Positions 15,947 through 24,739 of a stretch of DNA of 64,000 bases are shown here, piece after piece. The stretch is from NCBI GenBank assembly GCA_018240285.1, contig JAFEGA010000024.1:1-64000 (forward strand). Reading direction: 5' to 3'. This DNA comes from Pseudomonadota bacterium (GTDB lineage Bacteria; Pseudomonadota; Gammaproteobacteria; Burkholderiales; Nitrosomonadaceae). The notes below the pieces were generated by a model. That model was not told the origin of the DNA. It saw only the letters and a list, made by a program, of their open reading frames with translations, and ran no database searches. The position numbers were made by a program, and so were the translations under genes. Each line of letters begins with the position of its first letter. Positions within the stretch are counted from its first letter, which is position 1.

Positions 15947-18193
15947 ATGAGTAAGCATACCCGAGTCAATGAGGATTTATTCGATCAACTGTATGCACCG
16001 GTCAATTATTTCGATTTGACCAACATCGAACAGGGCAGGATCCTCCAGTTTCAACAGGAAATTCTTCAGTTAGTGGTGTTAGGCAAAGACTACAAAGCGA
16101 TCTGCGAAAAAGTCTGTTTGCTGATGGAGCAGCTGCTGGATAATGCAGTCGCCTCAGTCATGCTGCTGGACAAAGAAAAGCAATGCATGAATGTATTTGC
16201 CGCTCCCAGCGTTCCCGAAGAATGTATCAGACAATTGAATGGCTTGCGCCCGGGTCCGGGCACCGGTTCTTGCGGCAATGCGGTATTCCGTCAAGAACCG
16301 GTTTTTATCGAAAGCACACTGGACGATCCACGCTGGCAGAATATCCGCCAATTGGCCATCGATTTTAATATTCTTTCCTGCTGGTCCATGCCGATACGCA
16401 GCAAAGGCGACGAATGCATCGGCTCGTTTGCACTCTCCAGTTTTGAGCACCGCTTGCCCAACACCTTTCATCGCAAGCTGCTGGAAATCGGTTCATTCAT
16501 TGCCGGTATCGCGCTGGAGCAGCAAAAAATGAACGAGCAACTCTATCTTTCTAGCAAGGTTTTCGAAAATAGCACCGAAGCGATCCTGATCGCGGATGCC
16601 AGCAAAATCATCGTCTCGATCAATAAAGCACTGCATAAAATCACCGGCTATGCGGAAGAAGAAGTCATCGGAAAACCGGTATCCATCGTCACGTCCATCC
16701 GGCACGGCAGTAATTTTTTCCAGAAAATCTGGCAAAGCGTCAAACAGCATAACCACTGGCAGGGAGAGGTATGGAATCTTCACAAGCAAGGGCGGGAATA
16801 TCCTTCGTGGTTCAACATCATCCCGGTGCGCAGCAAGAATGGCCTGATTAGTTACTATCTGATCAATTTTTCCGACATCACCGACAAGAAAAAAGCGGAT
16901 GAAATTATCTGGCGGCAAGCCAATTATGATTCACTAACCGGATTACCCAACCGCAATATGTTTTACGAGCGGTTAAACCACGACATCAAGAGCGCCACCC
17001 GCAACGGCACGGGATTAACCGTGCTGTTTATCGATCTCGACCGTTTCAAAGAAGTTAACGATTCTTTGGGACACAGCGTGGGCGATGCCTTACTGGTGGA
17101 AGCGGCCAAACGGCTGACCCGCTGCGTGCGGGAAACCGATACCGTGGCACGCCTGGGCGGCGACGAATTTACCATTATTCTGAACGGCATCAGCGAGCCG
17201 TACCAGACCGAAAAGATCATGCACACAATCCTGCTGGAGCTGGCCAAGCCGTTCTATCTCAACACCAAGCTGGCATACGTTTCCGCAAGTATCGGCGCGA
17301 CTTTCTTCCCCGATGACGCAAGCAGCGTCGAGCTGCTAATGAAAAACGCCGATCAGGCCATGTACGCCGCCAAAAATAATGGCCGCAATTGCTGGAATTG
17401 CTTCACGTCGAATATGCGAACCGCAAGTGAAGTCCGCTCAAAAACCGCATACGAACTGCGCAATGCATTGAAGGAGGAGCAGTTATTTTTGCTGTACCAG
17501 CCGATCGTCGAACTAAAAACCGGCAACGTATACAAAGCCGAAGCTTTGATCCGCTGGCAGCACCCGGAACGGGGAACCATTTATCCGGGGGAATTCATCG
17601 CCATTGCGGAAGAAACCAACCTGATAACTGACATCGGCGATTGGGTATTCAAACAGGCAGTCAATCAGGTTGCTTTGTGGCAAGCCAATTTCAACGCCGG
17701 TTTCCAAATCAGCATCAATAAATCGCCGAAACAATTCATCGATAAAATGGGCGATTGGGTCAACCATCTCAACGAGCGCGGTCTGGACGGTCAAAGCATC
17801 ATTGTCGAAATCACCGAGAACCTGCTGCTCGATGTCCATGAATTGGTGGTCAAACAATTACTCAATTACCGCGATGCGGGCGTTCAAGTGGCCATCGATG
17901 ATTTCGGCACAGGTTATTCATCGCTATCCTACCTGAAGAAATTCGACATCGATTACCTGAAAATCGACCGCTCGTTTATTTCCAATATGGATAGCCAATC
18001 CAACGACAGAATTCTATGCGAAGCGGTGATCACCATGGCGCACCGCCTCGGTATGAAGGTAATCGCCGAAGGCGTCGAAACCGATTTGCAACAACAGTTA
18101 TTGATCGCCATGGGTTGCGACTACGGCCAAGGCAATTTTTTCAGCAAACCGATGATGGTTGATAAGTTCGAGGCTTTTCTACAGCAGAATTGA
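15947..18193 (+). CDS. GAF-PAS-GGDEF-EAL c-di-GMP signalling protein
   Basis: 748 residues without a membrane helix, so probably cytoplasmic. A GAF domain (about residues 45-190) contains NGLRPGPGTGSCGNAV. A PAS domain follows (about 200-315, with INKALHKITGYAEEEVIG). The GGDEF domain (about 320-485) has the intact active site GGDEF at 404-408 and an I-site RETD just before it. The EAL domain (about 490-745) has EAL at 532-534, DDFGTGYSSLSYL and the ExxE-like EGVET. Both catalytic modules look intact, so it may make and degrade cyclic di-GMP, with one activity dominant depending on GAF/PAS input. It stands alone on the plus strand. Confidence 0.93.
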   Translation: MSKHTRVNEDLFDQLYAPVNYFDLTNIEQGRILQFQQEILQLVVLGKDYKAICEKVCLLMEQLLDNAVASVMLLDKEKQCMNVFAAPSVPEECIRQLNGLRPGPGTGSCGNAVFRQEPVFIESTLDDPRWQNIRQLAIDFNILSCWSMPIRSKGDECIGSFALSSFEHRLPNTFHRKLLEIGSFIAGIALEQQKMNEQLYLSSKVFENSTEAILIADASKIIVSINKALHKITGYAEEEVIGKPVSIVTSIRHGSNFFQKIWQSVKQHNHWQGEVWNLHKQGREYPSWFNIIPVRSKNGLISYYLINFSDITDKKKADEIIWRQANYDSLTGLPNRNMFYERLNHDIKSATRNGTGLTVLFIDLDRFKEVNDSLGHSVGDALLVEAAKRLTRCVRETDTVARLGGDEFTIILNGISEPYQTEKIMHTILLELAKPFYLNTKLAYVSASIGATFFPDDASSVELLMKNADQAMYAAKNNGRNCWNCFTSNMRTASEVRSKTAYELRNALKEEQLFLLYQPIVELKTGNVYKAEALIRWQHPERGTIYPGEFIAIAEETNLITDIGDWVFKQAVNQVALWQANFNAGFQISINKSPKQFIDKMGDWVNHLNERGLDGQSIIVEITENLLLDVHELVVKQLLNYRDAGVQVAIDDFGTGYSSLSYLKKFDIDYLKIDRSFISNMDSQSNDRILCEAVITMAHRLGMKVIAEGVETDLQQQLLIAMGCDYGQGNFFSKPMMVDKFEAFLQQN

Positions 18194-18220
18194 AGCATGA
18201 TATTTCCCGGATATTGTTGA

Positions 18221-19596
18221 GTGAAATTCCTGGCACGCATTGTCCTGTTTATCTTTGCCGTTTCATCCATCAGCGGCTGCCTGTCGCCGGTTGCACTGAA
18301 CCGCGCTGTCGAAACTTACGATAATGCGGCGATCCACGCCGAATAGCGCCAGTTGCTCATCAACATCGCCCGCGCCCAGCATCACGAACCGTTGCATTTC
18401 ACCCGGGTCTCCAGTATCGCGGCGACCTTCAATTTCAGCGCCAACGCAGGCGCAACGCCCGCACCAACCGGGGAAAGCGGCAGCTTGCTGGCACCGGTAT
18501 TCGGCGCGGGAGTGCCGAGAATCCAACGTTCAGCATCGACCCCATCGCGGGAGACGAATTCACCAAGCGCATCCTGCCCCCCTTCAGTCAGCACAAGCTG
18601 ACACTGCTGCTGCGCCAGCACTTCGATATTGACCTCATGCTGCGGATGATGGCGCAGGAAGTACAATTGCACCATCCGGCAACGGTGCAACCGGCGGATG
18701 CGGCATTACCGGAACAACAACACAGTAAGCGACACCGGCATCACAGTTCGGCGAAAAGGATTCAATCCACCGGAACAGACTCCGATAATTCATTGCATTT
18801 TCTTCCCGGTATTCAACTAACAAGAGAGCAGCAGCGACGGCTCCACAGCCGCCAGCGCGCTCATTTGCAACAATCCGTTTATCACAACAACCCGTCGGAT
18901 CGATCCGGTTATGAAATGTTCCGGCGGATTGTGCTACACCTCGCGGCCATTCAGGATCAAAAGCAATTGTATGCGGAACCGCTGACTTTCGAACGCAGTT
19001 GGACAATCCCGGCCAGTGCGATATCGCCGGAAGGATTGTTTCAAGTCATCGAAAAAGACTTCACCATGAATTATGACGAAGAAAAGAATTCTTACACATT
19101 GAGCAAGCAACTGCCCGGCCCAATTCTTATCACCAACTATGATCCCGATATTCTGTGCTGCGAAGAACGCGCGGCGTTATACGAACTGATCAATCCATGG
19201 ATAGAGAACGACGTCGCTTTCGACATCCGCCCCGGTTACCCCGGCGGTGAATGGCCTCTCCACGGCGCTTTCCGCTTGCGGAGTTTTCACACCATTCTGA
19301 ATTTTCTCGGTCATTCCCTCGGCGAACAAGCCGAATACCTCATCGATAAGGATCCGCGCACACCGCCTCTCGCCAGAAATGAAAACCCAAGTCACACATT
19401 GGGCCTCATCGTGACCGATCGTTTACCGGACGGCGCAAAGTTATACGCCCGTTCCCATGACAAATACTACTTGGTGGACACCACTGGCGAGAATGCGCAC
19501 TGGAACCTCAATGCATTCCAGTTGCTGTACATTCTGTTTCGTTTAACGGTAACCGATGCGAAATCGCTGGATTTGCCGATCACTATTTCGAAATAA
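18221..19596 (+). pseudogene. Decayed lipoprotein gene (in-frame stop and frameshift)
   Basis: A GTG start at 18221 opens a lipoprotein signal (VSSISGC) that continues into VALNRAVETYDNA and stops at TAG 18344-18346. The same frame resumes at once (RQLLINIARAQHHEPLHF) and runs to about 18510. From there the sensible protein continues in another frame (AENPTFSIDPIAGDEFTKR, then LTLLLRQHFDIDLMLRMMAQ), which stays open to 19596 and ends DLPITISK. So one stop and at least one indel near 18510 separate what was one reading frame of about 455 codons. The segment 18690-18890 is low in sense and may hide further compensating indels. The intact ancestor is a hypothetical betaproteobacterial lipoprotein; function unknown. 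An ATG-initiated fragment (18637-19596) could still be translated. Confidence 0.8.
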
Positions 19597-19614
19597 ATAC
19601 AAGCAGGCAATCGC

Positions 19615-20142
19615 CTAGATCAGCAGTTCCGGCTGCAAAATCAATACACAAGCCAACCCCAGCATGACCGCGCCACTGATCAGCTTTAGCCACCACCCCG
19701 AGCATTCGGTCAGCTTCCGGTTACTCAAAGCGATCACCGCAATCGCGACCATCAACGAATCATCTGCGATATAACCAACAATATAAAGCGCCAAATAAGC
19801 ATAATAAGCCAGCGGATGAAGGTTTTGCTGCGCCAGAATCGCGGTATAAATGGCCGGAAAACCGGCGGTGCATAACAATTCGATAAAATTGACCAGAACC
19901 GCCAATGTGGCAACCGCAATCATCGCGGGTAATAGCCGGCCGGCAGCGAGTACCGCGCGCATCCGCGCATACAACCCCGGTTTGGCGGAATCCGGTATGG
20001 ATAAGGAAATACCTTGTTTCCACGCAAAGAAATCTTTGACATTCAGCCCCCCGATCGCCAAGGTGAATAGCGGCAACCCCAGGCGGGTCACATCCAGCAC
20101 GCCGAGACCAGGTAAGAATAAGATGAGTCCGATACTTATCGC
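19615..20142 (-). pseudogene. Remnant of multi-pass membrane protein with internal deletion
   Basis: The minus-strand frame is open from 20142 to 19615; the first normal start candidate inside it gives 161 residues from 20100. It encodes LGVLDVTRLGLPLFTLAIGG and then NVKDFFAWKQGISLSIPDS, ending in three or four membrane helices. As I recall the family of glutaredoxin-fused membrane proteins, LPLFTLxxGLLDGxNPC begins the membrane domain, and xNVKDFFAxxxGISLSIP lies about 70 residues later, after several helices. Here the two are joined directly, and the N-terminal thioredoxin-like part is missing. I therefore read it as an in-frame deletion of a truncated gene. The C-terminal part keeps ELLCTAGFPA and YIADDSLMV. 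It could still make a short membrane protein. Confidence 0.6.
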
Positions 20143-20424
20143 TCACTGCAAGCTTGTTATGCACTTGCGCAGATTTTGATTTGACAGTCATTCACAAAAT
20201 AGGTGCACAATTTTTGGAATTGCGCAGCATTCCATCGCCACCCGCAATTCAATGGAAACCCGCCAAATGCGCAACTTCGCTATCTATAGCAAATACAATC
20301 TGGGTATACTAAAAGCCGGTCAATCATTCATTGAAAAAACCAGCGATTGCGAAGCGCCCTTTTTATTCTTAATGTTCCCGTGAAATTGACCGGGGCGTAC
20401 TCACGTTAAATTCTTGGAGGAAGT
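20143..20424. other. Intergenic region before the cytochrome c peroxidase
   Basis: About 280 bp. A strong GGAGG ribosome binding site closes it (20416-20420). No other gene, RNA or clear operator is visible. Confidence 0.4.
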
Positions 20425-21483
20425 ATGAAAATACTGTTATTTTTAGCATTGATTGTTAGTTCTTATAGTTATGCGCAAAGCGGACACGATCATCAAGGTG
20501 AATCGCAAAAAAAGGACGATCAGCACGGCAATATGCACGGCGGCGACCATCACGGCATGGGGGGAATGCACGGCATGCATGGCGGTCACCACAAGCTGGA
20601 CAAAACCACGTTGAAACAATTCTTCGAACCTTTACCTGCTTCGATCATTGATGAAAAAAAGAATGCCGCGCTAATCGCACTGGGCAAAAAACTGTATCTC
20701 GATCCGCGGCTCTCGATCAACGATACGATCTCTTGTAATTCTTGTCATCAATTGACTAATTACGGTGTCGATAGTCAGCCCACTTCACCCGGTCATGACG
20801 GCAAACGCGGCGGCAGAAATTCTCCAACCACATTCAATGCCGCATTACATATTGCGCAATTCTGGGATGGGCGGGCGAAAGATGTTGAAGAGCAGGCATT
20901 GGGACCGATTCTGAATCCGATCGAAATGGGCATGCCCAGCGAAGCCGCCGTTGTCGATAAGCTGAAAAAAATAGACGAATACAAGACTATGTTCGCCGAA
21001 GCATTCAAAGACGAGAAAGATCCGATTCAATATAAAAATGTCGGCAAAGCCATCGGCGCTTTCGAACGCACGCTATTAACCCCTTCGCGCTTCGATGACT
21101 ATCTCAAGGGCGATGAAAATGCATTGAATGATGCCGAGAAAAGGGGCTTGCAAAAATTCGTCCATATGGGATGCGCCAATTGTCATAACGGTGTAGTGCT
21201 CGGCGGCAATTCCTATAAAAAAATCGGTCTGGTCGAACCGTATAAAACCTCGGATGTGGGCAGGTTTGCAGTAACCGGCCTTGAAACCGACAAATATGTG
21301 TTCAAGGTGCCAAGTCTGCGAAACATCGCCAAAACAGGGCCGTACTTCCACGACGGCTCAGTCAAAACATTGGACGAAGCGATCGAGGAAATGGCGGAAC
21401 ATCAGCTTGGACGGAAAGTGGGTCCCGGATTTATCGAGGATGTCAAAGCTTTCCTGGGCTCTTTAACGGCTAAGGGTAATTAA
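20425..21483 (+). CDS. Dihaem cytochrome c peroxidase with His/Met-rich N-terminal extension
   Basis: 352 residues with a signal peptide (about 1-18, ending SYA). Directly after it is an unusual stretch rich in His, Met and Gly (residues about 20-56, with HGNMHGGDHHGMGGMHGMHG) that probably binds metal. The bacterial peroxidase core follows: first haem site CNSCH (about residue 105), FWDGRAKDVEEQALGP, second haem site CANCH (about residue 252) and the C-terminal PYFHDGSVKTLDEAI. The enzyme reduces hydrogen peroxide in the periplasm with electrons from cytochrome c. GGAGG lies seven bases upstream of the ATG. A strong hairpin terminator follows the stop. Confidence 0.93.
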   Translation: MKILLFLALIVSSYSYAQSGHDHQGESQKKDDQHGNMHGGDHHGMGGMHGMHGGHHKLDKTTLKQFFEPLPASIIDEKKNAALIALGKKLYLDPRLSINDTISCNSCHQLTNYGVDSQPTSPGHDGKRGGRNSPTTFNAALHIAQFWDGRAKDVEEQALGPILNPIEMGMPSEAAVVDKLKKIDEYKTMFAEAFKDEKDPIQYKNVGKAIGAFERTLLTPSRFDDYLKGDENALNDAEKRGLQKFVHMGCANCHNGVVLGGNSYKKIGLVEPYKTSDVGRFAVTGLETDKYVFKVPSLRNIAKTGPYFHDGSVKTLDEAIEEMAEHQLGRKVGPGFIEDVKAFLGSLTAKGN

Positions 21484-21496
21484 GCGCTTCAGAACA

Positions 21497-21529
21497 TACC
21501 CCCGCACGCTGGTTTGCGGGGGTATTTTT
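21497..21529 (+). terminator. Rho-independent terminator after cytochrome c peroxidase
   Basis: TACCCCCGC (21497-21505) pairs with GCGGGGGTA (21516-21524) around a 10-base loop, followed by TTTTTC. It lies between the convergent peroxidase and cox11 genes and serves the plus strand. Confidence 0.92.
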
Positions 21530-21538
21530 CTTGATGCT

Positions 21539-22090
21539 TCAACTGGCTTCTTGCGCAAAGAAGGTATAGGAAATCGTTACGGTATCGATTCCGGCAGGTA
21601 ATCGCGGATCCACAAAAAATTTGACCGGCATCTGCTTTACTTCATCCGGTTTAAGCGTTTGCACTGTAAAACAAAAGCATTCGATTTTTTTCAAATACTG
21701 ATCGAGATTGCGCGGACTGTAACTGGGTATTGCTTTGCCGGTAATCTCATGATCCGATTCATTTTTAATTTCATACATCACCTCGACAAGTTCACCGGGA
21801 TGCGTTTTCACTTTTGTTTGCAGTGGTTTAAATTTCCATTGCATGCCGCGAACATTGGTATCCAGCTCAATCGCGATTATCCGCGACATATCGGCCTCGG
21901 CGGCATTTTCCGCAATGACCGGTATGCGTTGATTATTGATTCCAACCACTTCACAAAACTTCTCGTACATCGGAACAAGCGCATAACCAAAACCAAACAT
22001 GAGGACTGTAAAAAACAACAACTTTTTCCGGATTATTCCATTGGCCTGGTTTAAGGTATCTGTCGCTGTTTCACGATCGCAAGCATTCAT
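21539..22090 (-). CDS. ctaG: Cytochrome c oxidase assembly protein CtaG / Cox11
   Basis: 183 residues from the ATG at 22090, preceded by GAGAG. An N-terminal membrane helix (KLLFFTVLMFGFGYALVP) is followed by the periplasmic copper chaperone domain. Its copper-binding CFC motif is present in KKIECFCFTVQ. MYEKFCEVVG and GMQWKFKPLQ are also typical of Cox11, which delivers copper to the CuB site of haem-copper oxidase subunit I. The usual cox operon neighbours (subunits I-III, haem synthases) are absent, so this is an isolated copy. It faces the peroxidase gene across the terminator. Confidence 0.92.
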   Translation of the reverse strand: MNACDRETATDTLNQANGIIRKKLLFFTVLMFGFGYALVPMYEKFCEVVGINNQRIPVIAENAAEADMSRIIAIELDTNVRGMQWKFKPLQTKVKTHPGELVEVMYEIKNESDHEITGKAIPSYSPRNLDQYLKKIECFCFTVQTLKPDEVKQMPVKFFVDPRLPAGIDTVTISYTFFAQEAS

Positions 22091-22531
22091 AGTGTTATCT
22101 CTCAAAAATAAGCCACGATTCATTAAAAATCCGCAAATACGCAGATCTCATTTTTACTTTATTTGAGGATTCATTCCTATCGGCAACACCCCCATTTTCA
22201 AAATCGGCGACAAAAGAAGCATTTGGCCAGCATACAAATCGGTAGAATCGACAAACACGCCAATTAGATGAACCGCTAGGATCAAGGTTTCTGCGTATAC
22301 CAAATATATTTAAGAAAAATCTTAAATATTGCGAAAACCAAATAAAAGGCTTAATTATCATAGATCTGCTTTTCCTAGAACAATAATGACTTTCCAATGA
22401 GCAAAAATACTCGCCGCAATTCAATCGAATATGATTTCGCAATCGCAAACCGGATTACGAAATCAGTTTTTCCCGTAGATTTCCAGAATTTTCCAGCTAT
22501 ACTGAATCAACTGCGGCTCAATTACTCGAGA

Positions 22532-22670
22532 GAAGCTCTGAAAAACAACTTCGCCTGACCATGCAGCGTTGAAATCAGGTTCAAAATGCTCATCTGACAC
22601 ACGTGGACTACGTTTCTTCACCTGATTTCGCCTTGCCTGGCCATCGCTCACTGGCGTTTTCAAAGCTTCC
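22532..22670 (-). repeat. Short inverted-repeat (MITE-like) element, copy A
   Basis: A 139-bp element whose ends are imperfect inverted repeats (GAAGCTCTGAAAAAC at the left; GCGTTTTCAAAGCTTC at the right). Its reverse complement aligns along its whole length with 23916-24054, sharing for example GAGCGATG, CAGGCAA, GAGCATTTTGAA, TTTCAAC and TTTTTCAGAGC. By eye about two thirds of bases match. It carries no transposase and lies in the gap between cox11 and the glycine-zipper lipoprotein. The short open frame over it (22463-22717) is probably incidental. Confidence 0.7.
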
Positions 22671-22816
22671 CTAGAAAAATGCGATGCAAGAACTAGGGAA
22701 CAAAGGCGAAGAGACATTATCGCCGGGTGAATTTTCGGATACCAGCTAACGTAGCTGATCGCAAGCGTGGATAATTGCCCGTTTTTTGCTAAAAATCATA
22801 ACGAAGAGGTATATGT
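22671..22816. other. Intergenic region around repeat copy A
   Basis: The whole gap 22091-22816 (726 bp) holds only repeat copy A. Open frames on the minus strand at 22095-22448 and 22463-22717 have no ribosome binding site or recognisable domain, and I do not call them genes. Confidence 0.4.
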
Positions 22817-23248
22817 ATGAAACTGCTGAAAGTGTTGATATCCGGATCGATCGCCTTTGGCTTATCCGCTTGTTCCACTACCGGCCCTATTATCTATCCC
22901 AACACGCATTTTCTATCCATGGGAAAAGCGGCTGCTGAGAAAGATATCGAAGCGTGCAGAAAATTGGCTGAATCGGCCGGTGCCAGAGAAGGTGATGGAA
23001 AGCTCGGCAATGTGGCAACCAGCACAGCGATGGGTGCTGGTGTCGGAGCCGCCAGCGGTGCCGTGGGTGGAGCCATCTACGGCGCGGCCGGTCAAGGCTC
23101 CGTGGTGGGAGCAGCCAGCGGTGCCGTTGCAGGATTGCTCAGAGGCGTTCTGCTTTCATCAAAATCCTCACAACCTAATCAGGCTTACATCAACTTTGTA
23201 TCGCGTTGTCTGGAAGAAAAAGGTTATGAGGTTACCGGCTGGCAGTAG
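22817..23248 (+). CDS. Glycine-zipper lipoprotein
   Basis: 143 residues. The signal peptide ends in a lipobox (FGLSAC, Cys about residue 19). A glycine-zipper region follows in the middle (about residues 70-110: GAGVGAASGAVGGAIYGAAG, then GSVVGAASGAVAGLLRG), with Gly/Ala spacing suited to helix packing in a membrane. Two further cysteines (EACRKL and SRCLEEKGY) flank it and may form a disulfide. Proteins of this build sit in the outer membrane or periplasm of Gram-negatives; no specific function is assigned. GAAGAGG lies just upstream of the ATG. Confidence 0.82.
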   Translation: MKLLKVLISGSIAFGLSACSTTGPIIYPNTHFLSMGKAAAEKDIEACRKLAESAGAREGDGKLGNVATSTAMGAGVGAASGAVGGAIYGAAGQGSVVGAASGAVAGLLRGVLLSSKSSQPNQAYINFVSRCLEEKGYEVTGWQ

Positions 23249-23267
23249 CCGGGAAACTTTTATCCGT

Positions 23268-23384
23268 TCAAACCCCGCTTGCTATTTCAGCAATCAGCAA
23301 AGCCAATATGCCAAATAGTAAAACGATGATCCATTTCAGATGATGAGCAATGTTGCGAAGTAGTATTTTCGTTTCTTCATCCAT
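23268..23384 (-). CDS. Possible 38-residue single-helix membrane protein
   Basis: A 38-codon frame starting at ATG 23384 encodes MDEETKILLRNIAHHLKWI, then a strongly hydrophobic segment (IIVLLFGILALLIAEIA) and a short SGV tail. The acidic/basic N-terminus followed by one 17-residue helix is what a real small membrane protein looks like, and CAGG lies about 11 bases upstream. Nothing else codes here. Without homologues the call remains tentative. Confidence 0.4.
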   Translation of the reverse strand: MDEETKILLRNIAHHLKWIIVLLFGILALLIAEIASGV

Positions 23385-23685
23385 AAGTTATTTACCTGTT
23401 CAAAGTAGTGCCTGATTTTACCAAATCTCATTCTATATACTATATGGCAACGGCTGAGTACCGGATCACAACGCAGCGGTTTCATTATAAAACTTTCTCT
23501 ATCAGAAAAAATCAAATGGCGTATATTGAGCATTAAGAAACGCGGTGTAATGGATGATTATTCAATGAATCCTATTCAAACTTCAGAATTACCGGGAAAA
23601 TTCCGGTGTGATCATTAATTGTTTCAACGGCGCGATCTGTTATCAATAGCTTATCTTCAAACATATTAAGATGGAGGTAATGACG

Positions 23686-23916
23686 ATGATTAAGGAACTT
23701 TCTTTTGATGACCAAGATGATTTCTATCCAACTGATGGCTTTGACACAGAGGATGATGTGCTGACAGACAGCAAAATCCCCGCCGGCAAATTCGTAAAAA
23801 TAATCGACGAATTTGAAACGGCGAAAGACGATTTTGACGACGACGAATTCGAGACCGTCAAGAATGACTTGGACGATGATGACGATGTGACGCTCGATAC
23901 GTTAGGACTGCGTTAG
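23686..23916 (+). CDS. Small highly acidic protein, paralogue of the one at 24961
   Basis: 76 residues from the ATG at 23686, which has a perfect GGAGG eight bases upstream (23673-23677). The in-frame ATGs at 23671 and 23680 are badly spaced. About 26 residues are Asp or Glu, so the protein is extremely acidic. It begins MIKELSFDDQDDFYPTDG and has one possible helix (FVKIIDEFETAKDDFD). The layout SFDDxDD... followed by xxVKIIDEFExxxDDFD matches the protein at 24961 (SFDDMDD... RIVELIDELEASCDEFD), so the two are paralogues. I recognise no family. Its stop codon touches repeat copy B. Confidence 0.75.
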   Translation: MIKELSFDDQDDFYPTDGFDTEDDVLTDSKIPAGKFVKIIDEFETAKDDFDDDEFETVKNDLDDDDDVTLDTLGLR

Positions 23917-24054
23917 GAAACTCTGAAAAAAGTAGCGAGCGATGATCAGGCAAAGCAAAATGAGGGGAGAAAGCGCAGTCACAAACGGCAAGAGCATTTT
24001 GAATCTGGTTTCAACACAAGTATGACTGAATATAGTAGTTTTTCAGAGCATCCC
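23916..24054 (+). repeat. Short inverted-repeat (MITE-like) element, copy B
   Basis: A 139-bp element that begins at the last base of the stop codon of the acidic-protein gene. Its ends are imperfect inverted repeats (GGAAACTCTGAAAAAAG; AGTTTTTCAGAGCATCC). It aligns along its length with the reverse complement of copy A (22532-22670). It has no coding capacity. It lies just upstream of the NUDIX gene and may carry or disturb that gene's promoter. Confidence 0.7.
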
Positions 24055-24142
24055 AGCGCGATAAGCCGGCATACGCACGACGGTATGGTTTGTCACAAGC
24101 ACGCACACAAAACGGCAATTTTTACGAACGAAAGAAAAAGTA

Positions 24143-24739
24143 GTGAATACAAACGTTGAAGTTTTAGAGAAAACAATTTGTTTTGAAGGTTTTTTTCGCA
24201 TAGAAAAATACCGCTTGCGGCATCGATTATTCAGCGGTGACTGGAGTCAGCCGCTGGTGCGTGAAGTCTTTGAACGCGGTCATGCTGCTGCCGTTTTGCC
24301 GTATGATCCCATCCGCGATGAAGTCATTCTGATTGAGCAATTCCGCGTTGGCGCACTGGGTGCGCAAGATGGATCATGGTTGCTTGAAATCGTCGCCGGC
24401 ATGATTGAAGCCGGTGAAACAGCGCAAGACGTCGTTAAGCGCGAAAGTATCGAAGAAGCCGATTGCATCATCAGCGATCTCATTCCTCTTTACGACTGTT
24501 TTGTCAGTCCCGGCGGCACCACGGAACGCGTAGCATTGTTTTGCGGCCGGGTTGACTCGACTCATGCCGGTGGTGTGCACGGCGCAGCCGAAGAAGGCGA
24601 AGATATCAAAGTGCATGTGGTGCCATTGGATACGGCACTCACTTTTCTAAATTCGGGAAAAATCACATCAGCCAGCGCCATCATCGCTTTGCAATGGCTG
24701 GCATTGAACCGGGCATCCGTGCACACCCGGTGGATATAA
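24143..24739 (+). CDS. nudF: ADP-ribose / nucleoside-diphosphate-sugar pyrophosphatase (NUDIX)
   Basis: 198 residues from a GTG start. The NUDIX box is intact: GMIEAGETAQDVVKRESIEE covers the Gx5Ex7REuxEE signature, with Asp in place of the usual Gly near its end. The long N-terminal part (RIEKYRLRHRLFSG and VLPYDPIRDEVILIEQFRVG) and the C-terminal EDIKVHVVPLDTA are those of the ADP-ribose pyrophosphatase subfamily. It hydrolyses ADP-ribose to AMP and ribose 5-phosphate in the cytoplasm. It lies between the two acidic small-protein genes. The ribosome binding site is weak (AAAGAAAAAG). Confidence 0.9.
   Translation: MNTNVEVLEKTICFEGFFRIEKYRLRHRLFSGDWSQPLVREVFERGHAAAVLPYDPIRDEVILIEQFRVGALGAQDGSWLLEIVAGMIEAGETAQDVVKRESIEEADCIISDLIPLYDCFVSPGGTTERVALFCGRVDSTHAGGVHGAAEEGEDIKVHVVPLDTALTFLNSGKITSASAIIALQWLALNRASVHTRWI

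Noticed and set aside
22095..22448. Minus-strand open frame of 117 codons overlapping the cox11 start
   Set aside because: Unlikely amino acid composition (many Arg, Cys, Trp, Phe), no ribosome binding site, and overlap with a well-supported gene.
22463..22717. Minus-strand open frame of 84 codons
   Set aside because: It mostly covers repeat copy A, so the frame is probably incidental.
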